A stretch of DNA of 64,000 bases from contig NZ_OZ241975.1 of the NCBI RefSeq assembly GCF_965204195.1, forward strand, positions 868,001-932,000, read 5' to 3'. How positions within the stretch are numbered: the first letter of the stretch is position 1; the number at the start of each line of letters is the position of its first letter. The position numbers and the translations under genes are program-made. The stretch is from Poriferisodalis sp965204195 (GTDB lineage: Bacteria; Actinomycetota; Acidimicrobiia; Acidimicrobiales; Poriferisodalaceae). The notes beneath the pieces are model-generated. The model was not told the origin of the DNA, ran no database searches, and saw only the letters and a program-made list of their open reading frames with translations. Positions 24,639-33,032 of the stretch are shown here, in pieces.

Positions 24639-25208
24639 TTGACCAGACCGCTCGCGCCGGAGACAGCCTGTGCGCGGGGGCGGTGGACAGGTATGCATCG
24701 CATTGTCCGATGGGGCTGGATCACTGTTTCGGCGTTGCTGACGGCGACGGTGCTCGCGGCCTGCGGCGGCGGTACAGACCAGTCGCAGGTGGAGCGCGAA
24801 GTGCAGGATTACTTGCAGAGCGTGGTCGCACCCGCCGAGATCGCCGACATCGACTGCCCCGAGGATGCGCCGATCAGGCCGGGTTCGACCTTCCTGTGCG
24901 ACGGCCTCGTGGAGGGGGCGTTCTATGAGGCGCAGGTGACGATCATCGACGAACAGGGCCGGCGCGAGATCCGACCGCGCCAGGCCGTAATGCAGACCAA
25001 TGCCACCGAGACCGCGCTTGGCGCCGAAGCGGCAGCTGCATTGGGATTCGGTGTCCAAGCCAATTGCGGCGACGACCAGTACCTGGTGGTGTCGGTCGGC
25101 CACACGTTCCTATGCACGCTCGAACGCTCCGATACCGGGGCGACACAGGACATCGAGGTCGAGGTCCAGAACGAGATCGGTGCCATCGAGTGGAGGCTGA
25201 AGGGCTAG
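24639..25208 (+). CDS. Lipoprotein with two DUF4333-like repeats
   Basis: A 189-aa secreted lipoprotein. The hydrophobic stretch WITVSALLTATVLAAC ends in a lipobox (Leu-Ala-Ala-Cys). Two similar halves follow, each with a Cys-containing strand and a Phe/Leu-Cys pair (IADIDCPEDAPIRPG...TFLCDG; GVQANCGDDQYLVV...TFLCTL), as in actinobacterial DUF4333 proteins. TTG 24639 has a GGAGG about nine bases upstream; ATG 24693 would give a more usual short signal peptide but lacks a good ribosome-binding site. Function unknown. Confidence 0.78.
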   Translation: MTRPLAPETACARGRWTGMHRIVRWGWITVSALLTATVLAACGGGTDQSQVEREVQDYLQSVVAPAEIADIDCPEDAPIRPGSTFLCDGLVEGAFYEAQVTIIDEQGRREIRPRQAVMQTNATETALGAEAAAALGFGVQANCGDDQYLVVSVGHTFLCTLERSDTGATQDIEVEVQNEIGAIEWRLKG

Positions 25209-25217
25209 GCCCAGCGC

Positions 25218-25355
25218 ATGCCACGTCACCGTTATGACGCGATGGGCAACCTGCGCCCGCTGCGCCAGCGCCAGCCGGGGCTGTGGTGGACCGCAGTCCT
25301 TGTGGTTGCTGCGATGCTGCTGACTGGTTTCGCTGCAATCGCTTCCGTGCTCTAG
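25218..25355 (+). CDS. Small single-pass membrane protein (45 aa)
   Basis: The frame MPRHRYDAMGNLRPLRQRQP continues into WWTAVLVVAAMLLTGFAAI and ends SVL. It has a basic, soluble N-terminus and one hydrophobic helix of about 20 residues, giving a positive-inside, C-out topology. It starts nine bases after the lipoprotein stop and ends before the convergent acuI-like gene. It matches no known family that I can name, but the clear topology and spacing support coding. Confidence 0.6.
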   Translation: MPRHRYDAMGNLRPLRQRQPGLWWTAVLVVAAMLLTGFAAIASVL

Positions 25356-25383
25356 TCACCTGTGCGCATCGACAGACGCGCCG

Positions 25384-26367
25384 TTAGGCGCGCACATCGA
25401 CCACAGTGCGCCCTTGCACTTCGCCCGCCAGGATCTTCGGCCCCAGTGCAGCCAGATCGCCGAGACCGACCGTTGTGGCCATCGATGCCAGCAGATCCCG
25501 ATCCACCAGCTCGTCCAGCCGTTGCCATGCCGCTGCGCGCGGCTCGTAGGGGCACATCACCGAATCGATGCCGAGCAGGTTCACACCGCGCAGCAGGAAG
25601 GGAATGACCGTCGTGTCGAGCCCGTTGCCCCCGGCGAGGCCACACGCCGCCACGCTCGACCCGTATGACATCTGGGTCAGTACGTTCGCCAGCGTGGTCC
25701 CCCCGACGGCGTCCACGCAGCCGCCGAATCGTTCACTGCCGAGCGGCCGCCCCGGCGGCTCAGACAACTCCGCCCGGTCGATGATCTCCGAAGCGCCGAG
25801 GTTGCGCAGGTAGTCGGCGGTCTGCGGCCTGCCAGTGGAGGCAGCAACCTCGTGACCAGCTGCTGACAGCAGGTGCACTGCCACGCTGCCGACCCCACCG
25901 GCGGCACCGGTCACCAGTACCGGACCCGATCCGATGCCGTGGTCTTCCAGCGCTTGGGCCGCCAGCATCGAGGTGAACCCTGCCGTGCCGATGGTCATCG
26001 CGTCGAACGTCGACAGCCCGTCGGGCAGTCGCACCAGCCAGTCGCCGCTCACGCGTGCCCGCTCCGCGTAGCCGCCCCAGTGGGTCTCGCCGACTCGCCA
26101 GCCGGTCAGCACGACCCGATCGCCTGGAGCGAAGCGGCTGTCGTCGGATGACTCGACGACGCCTGCGAAGTCGATGCCTCCTACGTGCGGGTACGTGCGC
26201 ACAAGGCGCCCGATCCCGCCCAGGATCATCCCGTCCTTGTAGTTGAGCGTGCTGTACTCCACGGCCACGGTGACATTGCCGTCCGGCAGCTGGCTGTCGT
26301 CGATGTCGGCCAGCTCGGCCGATACGGCTCGGTCCTGTTCGTGCAGCATCAATGCGCGGAAGGCCAT
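25384..26367 (-). CDS. acuI: Acryloyl-CoA reductase-like MDR oxidoreductase (AcuI/YhdH family)
   Basis: A 327-aa zinc-independent medium-chain reductase. The N-terminal catalytic domain includes VEYSTLNYKDGMILGGIGRL and VGGIDFAGVVESSDD. The Rossmann domain has VLVTGAAGGVGSVAVHLLSA. LTGWRVGETHWGGYAERARV is typical of YhdH/AcuI, which reduce acryloyl-CoA to propionyl-CoA with NADPH. Propionyl-CoA flows to methylmalonyl-CoA, linking it in principle to the mutase 1 kb away. General quinone reductase activity is the alternative. Confidence 0.85.
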   Translation of the reverse strand: MAFRALMLHEQDRAVSAELADIDDSQLPDGNVTVAVEYSTLNYKDGMILGGIGRLVRTYPHVGGIDFAGVVESSDDSRFAPGDRVVLTGWRVGETHWGGYAERARVSGDWLVRLPDGLSTFDAMTIGTAGFTSMLAAQALEDHGIGSGPVLVTGAAGGVGSVAVHLLSAAGHEVAASTGRPQTADYLRNLGASEIIDRAELSEPPGRPLGSERFGGCVDAVGGTTLANVLTQMSYGSSVAACGLAGGNGLDTTVIPFLLRGVNLLGIDSVMCPYEPRAAAWQRLDELVDRDLLASMATTVGLGDLAALGPKILAGEVQGRTVVDVRA

Positions 26368-26502
26368 GAAGATCCCCTTTGTTGCGGGCTGCCCTCGACC
26401 TGAGAGGTCCAGCGAGCGCGCGGGACACTACCGCCAGGCTGCGGGGCAACGCCTTTCGCAGCCGCCCACGGACCCGCAGGGCGTCGTCAGTAGGCTGCCG
26501 AT

Positions 26503-27168
26503 ATGGCCCTGAGCGACCCGATGGCTCCCGCTGACGCAGTGCGCGAATCGATGATGGAGACGCGGCGCGAGACCTTTGACGTCACGCCGGCCGCACTCGA
26601 GAAGGTGGTTGAACTGCGCGACAGCGAAGTCGACGGCGACCAGCTGGCGCTTCGCATTGAGGTGACGGGCGCCCAAGGCGTCGACTACACCTACGACCTC
26701 GCCTTCGAGCTGCTGGCCGAGGCCGACGCTGCCGACGTGCCGTTCGCAGTCGGAGGCGGCCTGACCGTGCTGATTCCCGATCGCGACGTCGGAAAGCTCG
26801 ACGGCGCCTCGCTGGACCTGCCGTCCAACCCGAACCAGCCGGGCCTGGTGCTGCGCAACCCGAACCGCCCCGACCTCGGCCCCAATGCCCAGCTCGACCT
26901 CGACGGGTCGGTGGAGGACAACGTCCGCGAGGTGCTCACCAAGCGGATCAACCCCTCGATTGCCGCTCACGGCGGGTTCGCCGAGCTGGTGTCGGTGGAG
27001 GGCGACACGGTTGTCGTCAAGCTGGGCGGCGGCTGCCAGGGCTGCGGCATGGCGAACGCCACCGTCACCGCCGGCATCGAGCGCACGCTGCGAGAGCTGA
27101 TCCCTGAAGTCGAGCGGGTCGTCGACCTCACCGACCACGCCTCGGGCGAGAACCCCTACTTCACTTAG
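26503..27168 (+). CDS. NfuA-like Fe-S cluster carrier (IscA-like + NifU C-terminal domain)
   Basis: A 221-aa two-domain protein. Residues about 22-110 form a degenerate A-type-carrier domain (FDVTPAALEKVVELRDSEVD) without the Cys triad. After a Pro/Asn-rich linker, residues 135-215 form the Nfu domain (VREVLTKRINPSIAAHGGFA) with the cluster-binding GGGCQGCGMANATVTAGIER (CxxC). This is the NfuA arrangement, in which the C-terminal pair holds a 4Fe-4S cluster at a dimer interface for transfer to client enzymes. Divergent from acuI. Confidence 0.9.
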   Translation: MALSDPMAPADAVRESMMETRRETFDVTPAALEKVVELRDSEVDGDQLALRIEVTGAQGVDYTYDLAFELLAEADAADVPFAVGGGLTVLIPDRDVGKLDGASLDLPSNPNQPGLVLRNPNRPDLGPNAQLDLDGSVEDNVREVLTKRINPSIAAHGGFAELVSVEGDTVVVKLGGGCQGCGMANATVTAGIERTLRELIPEVERVVDLTDHASGENPYFT

Positions 27169-27171
27169 CGG

Positions 27172-27206
27172 CTGAGCCGAACGGCGAAGCCCTGGCCCGA
27201 GCGTCG
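27172..27206 (+). repeat. Dispersed element, partial copy
   Basis: GGCTGAGCCGAACGGCGAAG is followed by CCCTGGCCCGAGCG, matching the left half of copy 3 at 44706-44770. It stops before the GGCCCGTGAGC segment. It starts six bases after the NfuA-like stop codon and fills the gap to the PIG-L gene. Confidence 0.7.
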
Positions 27207-27218
27207 GAGGTTCTGGCT

Positions 27219-27953
27219 GTGGGCGTGATCCTCACCGATCAGGGCGAGATCGAAGCACCCGCACGGGCGCTGATCATCGTGGCCCATCCCGACGATATCG
27301 ACTTCGGCATGGCGGGCACGGTTGCCGCGCTGACATCTGCCGGGTGCCACGTGGCGTACTGCCTGGCGACGAGCGGGGAAGCCGGCGACGACGACATGTC
27401 GCACACCCCCGAGGAGCTGGCCGCAATGCGGCAGGCCGAGCAGACTGCTGCGGCAGCGAAGGTGGGTGTGAGCGAGTTGCACTGGCTCGGCCATCCCGAT
27501 GGCATGGTCGTGGCCGACTTGGGATTGCGGCGTGACATCGCGCGCGTGATCCGGATCGTCCGTCCCGATGCCGTGCTGTGCCAGACCACGATCCCCAACT
27601 GGGACCACATCTACATCTCCCACCCGGACCACTTGGCCACTGCTACTGCTGCGATGGCCGCTGTGTACCCCGACTCCCGCAATCCGCGGGCATTCCCGGA
27701 ACTCCTGGACGAGGGTCACCAGCCCCACAACGTCAGCGAGATCTGGCTGATCGGCACCGAGCCCAACCGCTGGATCGACATCACCGACAACTTTGGCCGC
27801 AAGGTCGAAGCGCTTCGTGCACATCGCAGCCAGACCGCGGAGATGGACGATCTCGAAGGCCGTCTGCGCGAATGGGCTGCCGATACCGCGGCCGCGGGCA
27901 GCCTTCCCAGCGGTCGGCTCGCCGAGGCCTACCGCGTCGTGCCCGCGGGCTAG
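27219..27953 (+). CDS. PIG-L family deacetylase
   Basis: A 244-aa zinc deacetylase of the PIG-L/LmbE family. The metal site is read from LIIVAHPDDIDFGMAGTVAA (His-Pro-Asp-Asp) and the later SHPDHLATATAA (His); PSGRLAEAYRVVP closes the domain. MshB and Mca of mycothiol metabolism belong to this family, but the fourth residue after AHPDD differs from the usual HPDDE, and the length is shorter than MshB. A broader GlcNAc or conjugate deacetylase role is equally likely. GTG start. Confidence 0.85.
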   Translation: MGVILTDQGEIEAPARALIIVAHPDDIDFGMAGTVAALTSAGCHVAYCLATSGEAGDDDMSHTPEELAAMRQAEQTAAAAKVGVSELHWLGHPDGMVVADLGLRRDIARVIRIVRPDAVLCQTTIPNWDHIYISHPDHLATATAAMAAVYPDSRNPRAFPELLDEGHQPHNVSEIWLIGTEPNRWIDITDNFGRKVEALRAHRSQTAEMDDLEGRLREWAADTAAAGSLPSGRLAEAYRVVPAG

Positions 27954-28076
27954 GCGACACGGACGCTCCACGCCGTAGGCTCCTGCGCTGGCCGGTGTGC
28001 GCCGGGGACAGCCGACCGGACCGCTTCAGGGCCGACGGCGGCGACGATTGCAACCGCAGCGACGGGAGAACCGACA

Positions 28077-29477
28077 ATGGGACGAGGGATCATTGCGTAC
28101 GGGGCGTACGTGCCGTATTGGCGGCTGGACCGCTCCAAGATCACTGCGGCGATGGGCTCCGGCGGCGGCCGCGGTCACCGAGCCGTGGCCAGTTACGACG
28201 AGGACACCACCACGATGGGTGTCGAGGCCGCGCGCAATGCGCTGCGCAGAAGCGACATCGTGCCCGACTCTGTGCTGTTCTCGACGGCTAATCCCGCTTA
28301 CATGGACAAGACGAACGCTTCTGCCATCCACGCTGCGCTGGATCTGCCCCAATCGTCCTGGGCGGTCGATGCCGGAGGAGCGCCGCGTTCGTCGGAGGCC
28401 ATTTGGGCACTCGCTGCGGCCAACCGGGGCACCAACCTGGCGGTGGCTTCAGATCTGCGCACCGGTCGCCCGACCAGTGGCGACGAGGCAGGCGGCGGCG
28501 ACGGCGCAGCCGCCTTCGTCTTCGGCGACGACGCTGTGTCTCCGGTGCTGTGCGAGTGGCTCGGCGGGGCGGTTGCCACCGCTGAGTTCACCGACCGCTA
28601 CCGCCAGCCGGGCGATGCGTACTCGCGCATCTGGGAGGAGCGGTTCGGCGAGCAGGTGTACCTGCCCCTTGCGAACGACGCCATCGAGCGAGCGCTGGCC
28701 GACGCCGGTGTCGGCCTCGACGGCATCGACAAGATCGCCATCGTGGGCCTGCACGCCCGTGCGGTGCGCGGCCTGTCCCGGGTCGCAGGCGACAAGCTGG
28801 TCCCGGACTTGACCGGTGAGATCGGCAACACCGGCACGGCGCATGCGGCGATCGTGCTCGCAGCCGTGCTCGACGAGGCGGCGCCGGGCGAGACGATCCT
28901 GCTGGTCCATCTCGCCGACGGCGCCACGGCCGATGTGCTGCGGACCACCGACGCCATTGCCGACCACGCGCCATACGCGCCGGTGCGCGCCCAGATCGAT
29001 CGGGGCAACGACGCGCTCGACTACAACAAGTTCCTGACGTGGCGCGGCTTCCTCGACCGTGAGCCGCCGCGCCGGCCGGACCCAGAGCGTCCCGGTGCGC
29101 CGCCCGCATTCCGCTCCGAAGACTGGAAGTACGCGTTCGTCGGCTCACGCGACCGCAGCTCGGGCGCCATCCATCTGCCGCCGATGCGCGTGTCGATGGA
29201 AGGCGGTGCTGTCGACGACATGGAGCGCGTCCGCATGGCCGATGTGCCCGCCACGATCGCCACCTTCACGGTGGACCGGCTGGCGTTCTCGCTGTCGCCG
29301 CCCATGGTTGCCGTAGTCATCGACTATGACGGCGGCGGGCGCTTCCAGGCCGAGATGACCGATGTCGACCCCGACGAGGTGCGCATCGGCGACCGCGTCG
29401 AGATGACGTTCCGTCGCCTGTACAGCGCGGAGGGAATCCACAACTACTTCTGGAAGGCTCGCCCGGCTGCGAGCTGA
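28077..29477 (+). CDS. HMG-CoA synthase-like protein fused to a DUF35 OB-fold domain, degenerate residues
   Basis: A 466-aa fusion. Residues 1-320 follow the thiolase-fold HMG-CoA-synthase layout (GIIAYGAYVPYWRLDRSKI, EIGNTGTAHAAIVLAAVLDE). Residues 330-466 are a DUF35-type OB-fold domain ending RLYSAEGIHNYFWKARP. The position usually holding the nucleophilic Cys reads WAVDAGGAPRSSEAIW (Gly100-Gly101), and the zinc-ribbon positions read AFVGSRDRSSGAIHLPP, with no Cys. It may therefore be a non-catalytic partner. The thiolase gene follows after 152 bp, a pairing that recalls the archaeal thiolase/HMGCS/DUF35 complex. Confidence 0.8.
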   Translation: MGRGIIAYGAYVPYWRLDRSKITAAMGSGGGRGHRAVASYDEDTTTMGVEAARNALRRSDIVPDSVLFSTANPAYMDKTNASAIHAALDLPQSSWAVDAGGAPRSSEAIWALAAANRGTNLAVASDLRTGRPTSGDEAGGGDGAAAFVFGDDAVSPVLCEWLGGAVATAEFTDRYRQPGDAYSRIWEERFGEQVYLPLANDAIERALADAGVGLDGIDKIAIVGLHARAVRGLSRVAGDKLVPDLTGEIGNTGTAHAAIVLAAVLDEAAPGETILLVHLADGATADVLRTTDAIADHAPYAPVRAQIDRGNDALDYNKFLTWRGFLDREPPRRPDPERPGAPPAFRSEDWKYAFVGSRDRSSGAIHLPPMRVSMEGGAVDDMERVRMADVPATIATFTVDRLAFSLSPPMVAVVIDYDGGGRFQAEMTDVDPDEVRIGDRVEMTFRRLYSAEGIHNYFWKARPAAS

Positions 29478-29501
29478 CGCAGCAAAGCTCGCGCTGCGGC
29501 A

Positions 29502-29580
29502 GCAGCGGCAGGCAAGCACAGTCTGCGGGAGCAGCGGCAGGCAAGCACAGTCTGCGGGAGCAGCGGCAGGCAAGCACAGT
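29502..29580 (+). repeat. 29-bp tandem repeat, about 2.7 copies
   Basis: Units begin GCAGCGGCAGGCAAGCACAG and end TCTGCGGGA. Two identical units occupy 29502-29530 and 29531-29559, and a partial third runs from 29560 to 29580. The array starts 24 bp after the stop codon of the HMG-CoA-synthase-like gene and ends 50 bp before the thiolase ATG. Confidence 0.92.
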
Positions 29581-29629
29581 GGTCAGCGGCCATAATGTCA
29601 ATACCCAACCCACCACAAGGCAGGCACAC

Positions 29630-30832
29630 ATGAGTTCACATGGCATTCGCGACAAGGTCGCGATCGTCGGAATGGGTTGCACCCAGTTCGGCGAGCACTG
29701 GGATCGCAGCGTCGATGACATGCTCACCGACGCCGCACACGACGCGTACGCATCGGCGGGCGTCACTCAGGACGACATCGACGCCTTCTGGCTCGGCACG
29801 ATGGGTTCGGGCGTTTCCGGCCTGACACTGTCGAAGCCGCTGCAGCTCGACTACAAGCCGGTGACCCGGCTCGAGAACATGTGCGCCACCGGTTCTGAGG
29901 CATTCCGCAACGCTGCTTACGCAGTGGCTTCGGGCGCCTATGACATGGTCATGGCGATCGGCGTGGAGAAGCTGAAGGACTCCGGCTACTCGGGTCTGAC
30001 AGGCGCCCGCCCACCCAGCGACGGCACAGATTCCACCATCACTGCACCGGCCACATTCAGCCTGCTGGCACCGGCCTACGCCCACAAGTACGGGCTCGAC
30101 GAGGACACCATGAAGGAAGTCCTCACCCGGATCGCCTGGAAGAACCACCGCAACGGTTCGCTGAATCCCCGAGCGCAGTTCCGCAAGGAAGTCGCCAAGG
30201 AGACCATCGCCGGCTCGCCGCTGATCGCTGGTCCGCTGGGCATCTTCGACTGCTCGGGCGTCAGCGACGGCTCGGCCGCTGCAGTCCTGGTACGGGCTGA
30301 GGACGCCCACAAGTACTGCGACAACCCGCTGTACATCAAGGCCCTCAGCTTTGCGTCCGGTCCTGCGACCGGGGCGCTGGACAGCACCTACGACTACACG
30401 ACCTTCCGTGAGGTCGTAGCGTCCGCGACCGAGGCCTACAAGCAGGCCGGCATCACCGACCCGCGCTCGCAGATCGCGATGGCCGAGGTGCACGACTGCT
30501 TCACGCCCACCGAGCTGGTCCTGATGGAGGACCTTGGCTTTGCCGAGCGTGGCCTGGGCTGGAAGGAAGCCATGGCCGGCACGTTCGACCTCGACGGCGA
30601 CCTCCCGGTCAACCCCGACGGCGGTCTGAAGAGCTTCGGCCACCCGATCGGTGCATCCGGCCTGCGGATGCTCTTCGAGTGCTGGCTGCAGCTGCGCGGT
30701 CAGGCCCCGCCGGAGCGGCAGATCCCCTCGGTGACCGAGCAGGGCAAGACGCTGGGGCTCACGCACAACCTGGGCGGGCAGCCTGGGGCGGCGGTGAGCT
30801 TCGTCTCGGTCGTTGGTTCCGAGCTGGGCTAG
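29630..30832 (+). CDS. Thiolase-family protein (acetyl-CoA acetyltransferase/SCP2-type)
   Basis: A 400-aa thiolase-fold enzyme. The nucleophilic Cys lies in RLENMCATGSEAFRNAAYAV. The C-terminal half carries AEVHDCFTPTELVLMEDLGF and the active-site GGLKSFGHPIGASGLRML, ending GLTHNLGGQPGAAVSFV. The HDCF and GHPIGASG blocks fit SCP2-type/archaeal-type acetyl-CoA acetyltransferases. ATG 29630 follows an AAGGCAGG ribosome-binding site; the frame is open to 29579 but that lies in the repeat. Its likely partner is the upstream HMG-CoA-synthase-like/OB-fold fusion. Confidence 0.9.
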   Translation: MSSHGIRDKVAIVGMGCTQFGEHWDRSVDDMLTDAAHDAYASAGVTQDDIDAFWLGTMGSGVSGLTLSKPLQLDYKPVTRLENMCATGSEAFRNAAYAVASGAYDMVMAIGVEKLKDSGYSGLTGARPPSDGTDSTITAPATFSLLAPAYAHKYGLDEDTMKEVLTRIAWKNHRNGSLNPRAQFRKEVAKETIAGSPLIAGPLGIFDCSGVSDGSAAAVLVRAEDAHKYCDNPLYIKALSFASGPATGALDSTYDYTTFREVVASATEAYKQAGITDPRSQIAMAEVHDCFTPTELVLMEDLGFAERGLGWKEAMAGTFDLDGDLPVNPDGGLKSFGHPIGASGLRMLFECWLQLRGQAPPERQIPSVTEQGKTLGLTHNLGGQPGAAVSFVSVVGSELG

Positions 30833-30890
30833 CCCTCGCGGTATCTGATGCCCGCAGCATTGCTGCGGCGCAGGAACAATCCAACGCTTG

Positions 30891-30918
30891 ACGGCCCGGG
30901 GCATCTGCTCCGGGCCGT
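30891..30918. terminator. Bidirectional hairpin terminator between thiolase and dxs
   Basis: ACGGCCCGG at 30891-30899 pairs perfectly with CCGGGCCGT at 30910-30918, extendable by G-C pairs around a short loop. It stands 58 bp after the thiolase stop and in the gap to the convergent dxs stop at 31063. No strong T tract follows on either side. The rest of the 230-bp gap (30833-31062) shows no other feature. Confidence 0.6.
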
Positions 30919-31062
30919 TGCGCGGGTGCCCGGGGTCCGAGGGGGCGGGCGCACCCATGCTCAGACAAGCGCAGCGCCGCCCGTTGCGAGGTGGATGGGC
31001 TGTGGCGCTGCGAACTGCGCGTGGGTACCCCCACCCCCTCACACCCCTCGCGCTCTCGGTCG

Positions 31063-33015
31063 CTAGGGCGTGATGCGGGCGAGGGTCTTGCGGACCGAGG
31101 CAGCGATGCCGACTGCGTCGAGGCCGAGTTCGGCGTGCAGTTCGGCGGCCGTTCCGTGGGGGAGGTAGGCGTCGGGGGTGCCGAGTTGGGTGATGCGTGG
31201 GACGGCCGGGGCGTCGAGTTGTTGGAGCGCATCGTTGACGAGGCTGCCGAAGCCGCCCACGCGCACACCGTCCTCCACGGTCACCACCAGCGGGTGCGCG
31301 GCGGCGTCCAGCAGCATGGCGCGATCGAGCGGCTTCAGGACTCTCGGGTCCCACAGCGAGACTTCGACGCCGTCGGCACTGAGCAGTTCGGCGGCTTCGA
31401 TCGCTGCGTTGAATGTCTGGCCGGCGGCCAGGATGCAGGCGTCGGGGCCTGACCGGTGTTGGCGGGCCTGTGCGCGCATGTCGTCTGTCGAGACTTCCGG
31501 TTGCTCAGCCGTTCCGGCCACCGGGCCTTTGCCGCGGGGCCATCGGATTGCTACGGGGCCGTCGGTGATCTCGAGGGCTTGGGCGAACGCTGCTGGCAGC
31601 TCGTCGGGCCCCGACGGGGCGAACACGGTCATGCCGGGGATGCGCGTGAACATGGCAATGTCGTACAGGCCGTGGTGGGATGCGCCGTCAGGCCCGGTGA
31701 TGCCGGCGCGGTCCACGCAGAGGATGACCGGCAGACGGTGCAGGCCGATGTCGTAGAGCGCCTGATCGAAGGCCCGGGCCAGGAACGTCGAGTACACCGC
31801 CACGACTGGTCGGAGGCCGGCTCGTGCCATGCCGGCGGCCGATGTGAGCGCATGCTGCTCGGCGATGCCCACGTCATAGAAACGATCGGGAAACTCCCGC
31901 TGGAAGGGCAGCAACCCGGTGGAGCCGGGCATGGCGGCCGTAATCGCGACGATGTCACGGTCGCGTCGTGCTGCCGCGATGAGCGTCTCGGTGAAGACGG
32001 CCGTGTAGTCGCGCTCCTGAGGCACAGACGGCGCGACCTGGCGAGCCGGTTCTTTAGGCACAGTCGGCTCGACTTGGCTGAGCGCTGGGGCACTGCCCGT
32101 GGCGGGGTCGAAGAGGCCGATGTCGTGCAGGTGCTTCTCGGTGTCGTGCTCGGCCGGGGCGTAGCCGCGCCCCTTCTGTGTCACGACGTGGACGACGATG
32201 GGACCGTCTGCGTAGGCGGCGGCGTCGCGGAAGGCCGATTCCATGGCCGAGATGTCGTGCCCGTCGACTGGGCCGACGTAGCGCACGCCGAGCGTTTCGA
32301 AGAACGCCGGTGGCTCCCACATCTCGCGCATCGCGGCAGCGGCGCTGTCGAGGCTCCGGCGCACGCCGTCGCCCAGCGGCACTCGCTCGAGCAGGTGGTC
32401 GACTGCCCGGCGGCCCTGCACGTAATGGGGCGACTGGCGCAGGCGCGACATCACCGTGGACAGCCGGCTGACGGTTGGGGCGTAGGAGCGCCCGTTGTCG
32501 TTGAGCACGATCAATGCCCGCTGGGCGTAGTGGCCGAGGTTGTTCAGTGCTTCGAACGCCATCCCGCCGGTCATGGAGCCGTCGCCGATGACCGCGACGA
32601 CTCGCCGGTGCTCGTGACCGGTGAGCTGGAATCCGGTGGCGAGCCCAGATGCCCAGCTCAGTGATGTGGAAGCGTGACTGTTCTCGACGACATCGTGGGG
32701 CGATTCAGACGTGCTGGGATACCCCGACAGGCCGTGCCGCTGGCGCAGCTTCTCGAAGCCGTCCCGCCGACCGGTGATGAGCTTGTGCACGTAGGCCTGA
32801 TGGCCGGTGTCCCAGATGATGACGTCGCGTGGCGATTCGAATACCCGGTGCAACGCAACGCTGAGCTCGACCGCGCCGAGATTCGAACCGAGATGCCCGC
32901 CGGTCTGCGAGACAGCCTGCACCACAAATTCGCGGATCTCCGCACAGAGCTCATCGAGCTGAGACGGGCTGAGCGCTCGCAGGTCAGCCGGGCTGGTGAG
33001 CTTGGCGAGGTGCAT
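31063..33015 (-). CDS. dxs: 1-Deoxy-D-xylulose-5-phosphate synthase
   Basis: A 650-aa thiamine diphosphate enzyme that condenses pyruvate and glyceraldehyde-3-phosphate, the first step of the MEP isoprenoid pathway. Seen are GGHLGSNLGAVELSVALHRV, WDTGHQAYVHKLITGRRDGF, the ThDP-binding GDGSMTGGMAFEALNNLGHY, the transketolase-like central domain (VGIAEQHALTSAAGMARAGL with catalytic Glu) and DRAGITGPDGASHHGLYDIA. A 40-residue linker with two PxxP-like repeats (VEPTVPKEPARQ) joins the first two domains. It is read after the flippase-like gene with a 17-bp gap. Confidence 0.96.
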   Translation of the reverse strand: MHLAKLTSPADLRALSPSQLDELCAEIREFVVQAVSQTGGHLGSNLGAVELSVALHRVFESPRDVIIWDTGHQAYVHKLITGRRDGFEKLRQRHGLSGYPSTSESPHDVVENSHASTSLSWASGLATGFQLTGHEHRRVVAVIGDGSMTGGMAFEALNNLGHYAQRALIVLNDNGRSYAPTVSRLSTVMSRLRQSPHYVQGRRAVDHLLERVPLGDGVRRSLDSAAAAMREMWEPPAFFETLGVRYVGPVDGHDISAMESAFRDAAAYADGPIVVHVVTQKGRGYAPAEHDTEKHLHDIGLFDPATGSAPALSQVEPTVPKEPARQVAPSVPQERDYTAVFTETLIAAARRDRDIVAITAAMPGSTGLLPFQREFPDRFYDVGIAEQHALTSAAGMARAGLRPVVAVYSTFLARAFDQALYDIGLHRLPVILCVDRAGITGPDGASHHGLYDIAMFTRIPGMTVFAPSGPDELPAAFAQALEITDGPVAIRWPRGKGPVAGTAEQPEVSTDDMRAQARQHRSGPDACILAAGQTFNAAIEAAELLSADGVEVSLWDPRVLKPLDRAMLLDAAAHPLVVTVEDGVRVGGFGSLVNDALQQLDAPAVPRITQLGTPDAYLPHGTAAELHAELGLDAVGIAASVRKTLARITP

Positions 33016-33032
33016 TCGCGGCCCAAGGGTAC

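Noticed and set aside
31063..33015. Long plus-strand ORFs inside dxs (for example 31456-32664)
   Set aside because: They are shadows of dxs, whose thiamine-diphosphate motifs are complete on the minus strand.
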